Shown here in pieces: positions 48,816 through 50,127 of a DNA stretch of 50,127 nucleotides; the stretch's first letter is position 1; the number at the start of each line of letters is the position of its first letter. The position numbers were made by a program, and so were the translations under genes. This DNA comes from Arthrobacter sp. HY1533 (GTDB taxonomy: Bacteria > Actinomycetota > Actinomycetes > Actinomycetales > Micrococcaceae), in contig NZ_JANKZF010000034.1 in assembly GCF_027568515.1 (NCBI RefSeq), positions 1 through 50,127 on the forward strand, written 5' to 3'. The notes under the pieces are model-generated. The model saw only the letters and a program-made list of their open reading frames with translations. It was not told the DNA's origin and did not search any database.

Positions 48816-49286
48816 ATGCCTGCTGCTCCAACAACCCGCCGACGAGTGGAACTTGTTCTTGTTCCCATCGTTGCCGCTTTCTGCATGGCCTTCATCATCA
48901 GCGCCATCGTGTTGGACCGTGACCGGGGCAGCTGCCCCTCCCCCACCTGGAACAACCACCTGAGCCTGTCGCTGGCCGGCAACGTGGCTGAGAGCAGTGC
49001 GGCGTCGGCCGTGACGGCGTGCGTTGGCAAGGACTGCGTGCCGCTGTCGCCGTCCATTGCCAAGAGTTCCAACGGCAACACGAAACTGTTGACGCACCAG
49101 AAGGACGGCTCCTGGCTGCTGACGCTCGGGGCGCAGCCGGCCAGCTCCATCAGCTTCAACGTATACGACCAGAATGGCAAGGTTCTCGCGGCCCAGTCCG
49201 CCAAGGTGAACTGGACGCGCATCTCAGGCAATGAACGTTGCGGCGGCCCGATGGCCGACGTCGGCATGGTGCTGGACGTACCCTAG
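48816..49286 (+). CDS. Membrane-anchored protein of unknown function
   Basis: The 156-residue protein has one N-terminal membrane segment (about residues 12-33, LVLVPIVAAFCMAFIISAIV) and an outside part with cysteines in GSCPSPTW, TACVGKDCVP and ERCGG. The outside region is a small beta-rich domain by appearance (SWLLTLGAQPASSISFNVYDQNGKVLAAQ). I do not recognise the family. It is divergent from the acetyltransferase and converges with the DUF456 gene. Confidence 0.8.
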   Translation: MPAAPTTRRRVELVLVPIVAAFCMAFIISAIVLDRDRGSCPSPTWNNHLSLSLAGNVAESSAASAVTACVGKDCVPLSPSIAKSSNGNTKLLTHQKDGSWLLTLGAQPASSISFNVYDQNGKVLAAQSAKVNWTRISGNERCGGPMADVGMVLDVP

Positions 49287-49308
49287 CCACCACGTCTTTC
49301 TGGGACCG

Positions 49309-49809
49309 CTATCGGTTCAGGAAGTGAATCAGCACGCCCGTGGCCCATGTCCCTGCCGCGAGCGAGGCGAAGCCAAACTCCGCCAGCATGCCCATTCCCA
49401 TGGCCTTCAGTGCAGCCCCGGAGGACGACACTGCCGGGCGGAATTCCCGCTGCCGGGCAAACTCCGAGAGGAACAGGCCCACCACAAATCCCACCAGCAG
49501 ACCCACGACCGGGATGAGGAAGAACCCCACCACCCCCAACACAAGGCCGATCACCACGGAGCGGCCCGGGATGGCGCGTTCTTTCATGGCCTTGCCTGTC
49601 AAGACTGCACTCGAGGCCATGCCAGCGGCCACGAACAGCACGCCGATTCCAAACACGATCCAGCCAAGCGGGGAGCCCAGCACGATTGCCCACACGAGCA
49701 GGCTGATCCCGATCAGCACGCTGCCCGGGAGCACGGGAATGATGACCCCTGTGGCGCCAACAACAATGGCAAGGCCGCAGACAACGGTCCAAATGATCTG
49801 TGCATCCAT
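49309..49809 (-). CDS. DUF456-family membrane protein
   Basis: The 166-residue protein is hydrophobic throughout. It matches DUF456: VVGATGVIIPVLPGSVLIGISLLVWAIVLG, a middle glycine-rich segment (VVIGLVLGVVGFFLIPVVGLLVGFVVGLFLSEFAR) and a C-terminal membrane segment. No function is known for the family. The coding frame is clear and the start at 49809 is the first ATG. The gene is followed upstream by a cluster of dispersed repeats. Confidence 0.88.
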   Translation of the reverse strand: MDAQIIWTVVCGLAIVVGATGVIIPVLPGSVLIGISLLVWAIVLGSPLGWIVFGIGVLFVAAGMASSAVLTGKAMKERAIPGRSVVIGLVLGVVGFFLIPVVGLLVGFVVGLFLSEFARQREFRPAVSSSGAALKAMGMGMLAEFGFASLAAGTWATGVLIHFLNR

Positions 49810-49850
49810 GCTGCAATCGTGCCATGTCCCGCTGGCCCGGCCCGCCGCCC

Positions 49851-49987
49851 GGTGGTCGAGCCTGTCGAGACCCAGACCCGCCGCCCGGTGGCCGCTCGGT
49901 GGTCGAGCTTGTCTAGACCCTATGGCCGCTCGGTGGTCGAGCTTGTCGAGACCCGGTGCGCGCCCGGTGGTCGAGCTTGTCGAGACC
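49851..49987. repeat. Four copies of a dispersed GGTCGAGCTTGTCGAGACC-type repeat
   Basis: A 22-base unit with core GGTCGAGCTTGTCGAGACC occurs at 49851-49872, 49898-49919, 49932-49953 and 49966-49987, the last three spaced by 34 bases. Copy one has CCTG in place of CTTG and copy two has a TCTAG variant. Each copy is partly self-complementary around GTCGAG. The same family is inside the GH38 gene at 21008-21062. This is a REP-like family expected across Arthrobacter genomes. Confidence 0.85.
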
Positions 49988-50010
49988 AGGGCCCTGGGCC
50001 GAATATGTTG

Positions 50011-50028
50011 TTAGAACATTCTTTCTAA
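50011..50028. promoter_or_regulatory. Dyad TTAGAA-N6-TTCTAA upstream of the truncated gene
   Basis: TTAGAACATTCTTTCTAA is a perfect 6-bp inverted repeat with a 6-base centre, 41 bases upstream of the ATG at 50070. It contains a partial match to the actinobacterial LexA box pattern (GAAC-N4-GTTC, with TTTC at the second half). An operator is plausible; the identity of the binder is not known. Confidence 0.4.
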
Positions 50029-50069
50029 AAACTATTGCGGTTGTATTACGGTGGGCGTAGTGTGGGGGT

Positions 50070-50127
50070 ATGAGTATTCCGGTGGTTGTCCCCGGGGACC
50101 GGGGCGGTGGCGCTGCACAGGATGTGG
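50070..50127 (+). CDS. Truncated start of an unknown protein
   Basis: An ATG at 50070 preceded by GGGGG opens a frame (MSIPVVVPGDRGGGAAQD) that runs off the right edge. The 19 visible residues are too few to name. Upstream sequence is AT-richer than the rest, as at a promoter. It is read as a coding start because the frame is open and a dyad lies at a promoter distance. Confidence 0.4.
   Translation, partial: MSIPVVVPGDRGGGAAQDV

Noticed and set aside
49851-49987. CRISPR array
   Set aside because: Only four short units with 12-25 base gaps, diverged, self-complementary and present elsewhere in a gene; no cas genes.

Overview
The window is GC-rich, gene-dense actinobacterial DNA, most like Arthrobacter and relatives (Micrococcaceae). 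That placement is inferred from overall gene character, a DtxR/IdeR-type iron box, dispersed GGTCGAGCTTGTCGAGACC-type repeats, a cofactor-F420-reductase-like protein and tightly overlapping ATGA/GTGA/TGATG gene junctions. No rRNA, tRNA, CRISPR array, transposase or prophage gene was found.

Left part (about 0-14.8 kb). A 28-base C run and a small cluster of TGAGGGAGCGT repeats open the window. A seven-gene minus-strand run follows: siderophore-binding lipoprotein, two FecCD-type permeases, ATPase, siderophore-interacting flavoreductase, then a VOC protein and an amidohydrolase. An iron box precedes the first gene. Next are a MarR regulator divergent from an NADP-binding reductase around a nested operator, an Ecm4-type quinone reductase, and an OpuB/OpuC-type osmoprotectant importer with a flavin disulfide oxidoreductase directly behind it.

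Middle part (about 14.8-27.8 kb). This holds a secreted CAP/FG-GAP protein, a beta-lactamase-fold hydrolase, a divergent pair of alpha-mannosidases (GH125 and GH38, the latter carrying an in-frame palindromic repeat), a long acyl-CoA dehydrogenase, a universal stress protein and a FAD/Fe-S D-lactate-dehydrogenase-like protein.

Right part (about 27.9-47 kb). This is an accessory catabolic island and the most interesting section. On the minus strand are the two subunits of aconitase X and the biotin transporter BioY. Divergent from them are a DUF35 protein, a thiolase-fold protein without the usual cysteine, an ADP-forming CoA ligase, a biotin carrier, a biotin carboxylase, a pyruvate-carboxylase-type carboxyltransferase and an SDR. 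A TauE-like exporter, a Tau/Ssu-type ABC importer with two near-identical binding proteins, a GntR/HutC regulator, an EthD-like protein, an MFS transporter and an RraA-type aldolase follow. Near-identical 16-bp operators (ACGTAT-N4-ACGTAT type) sit just downstream of three similar promoters in two divergent intergenic regions, and a weaker copy lies in a third. The island therefore looks like one regulon, probably under the HutC-type regulator. Its substrate is unknown. The genes suggest import of a small organic acid, dehydration, CoA activation, C-C cleavage and a biotin-dependent (trans)carboxylation, with biotin uptake built in.

Right edge (about 46.9-50.1 kb). Here are a thioesterase, a FadR-type regulator and an acetyltransferase in overlapping order, two small membrane proteins, four copies of a dispersed repeat and the start of a truncated gene.
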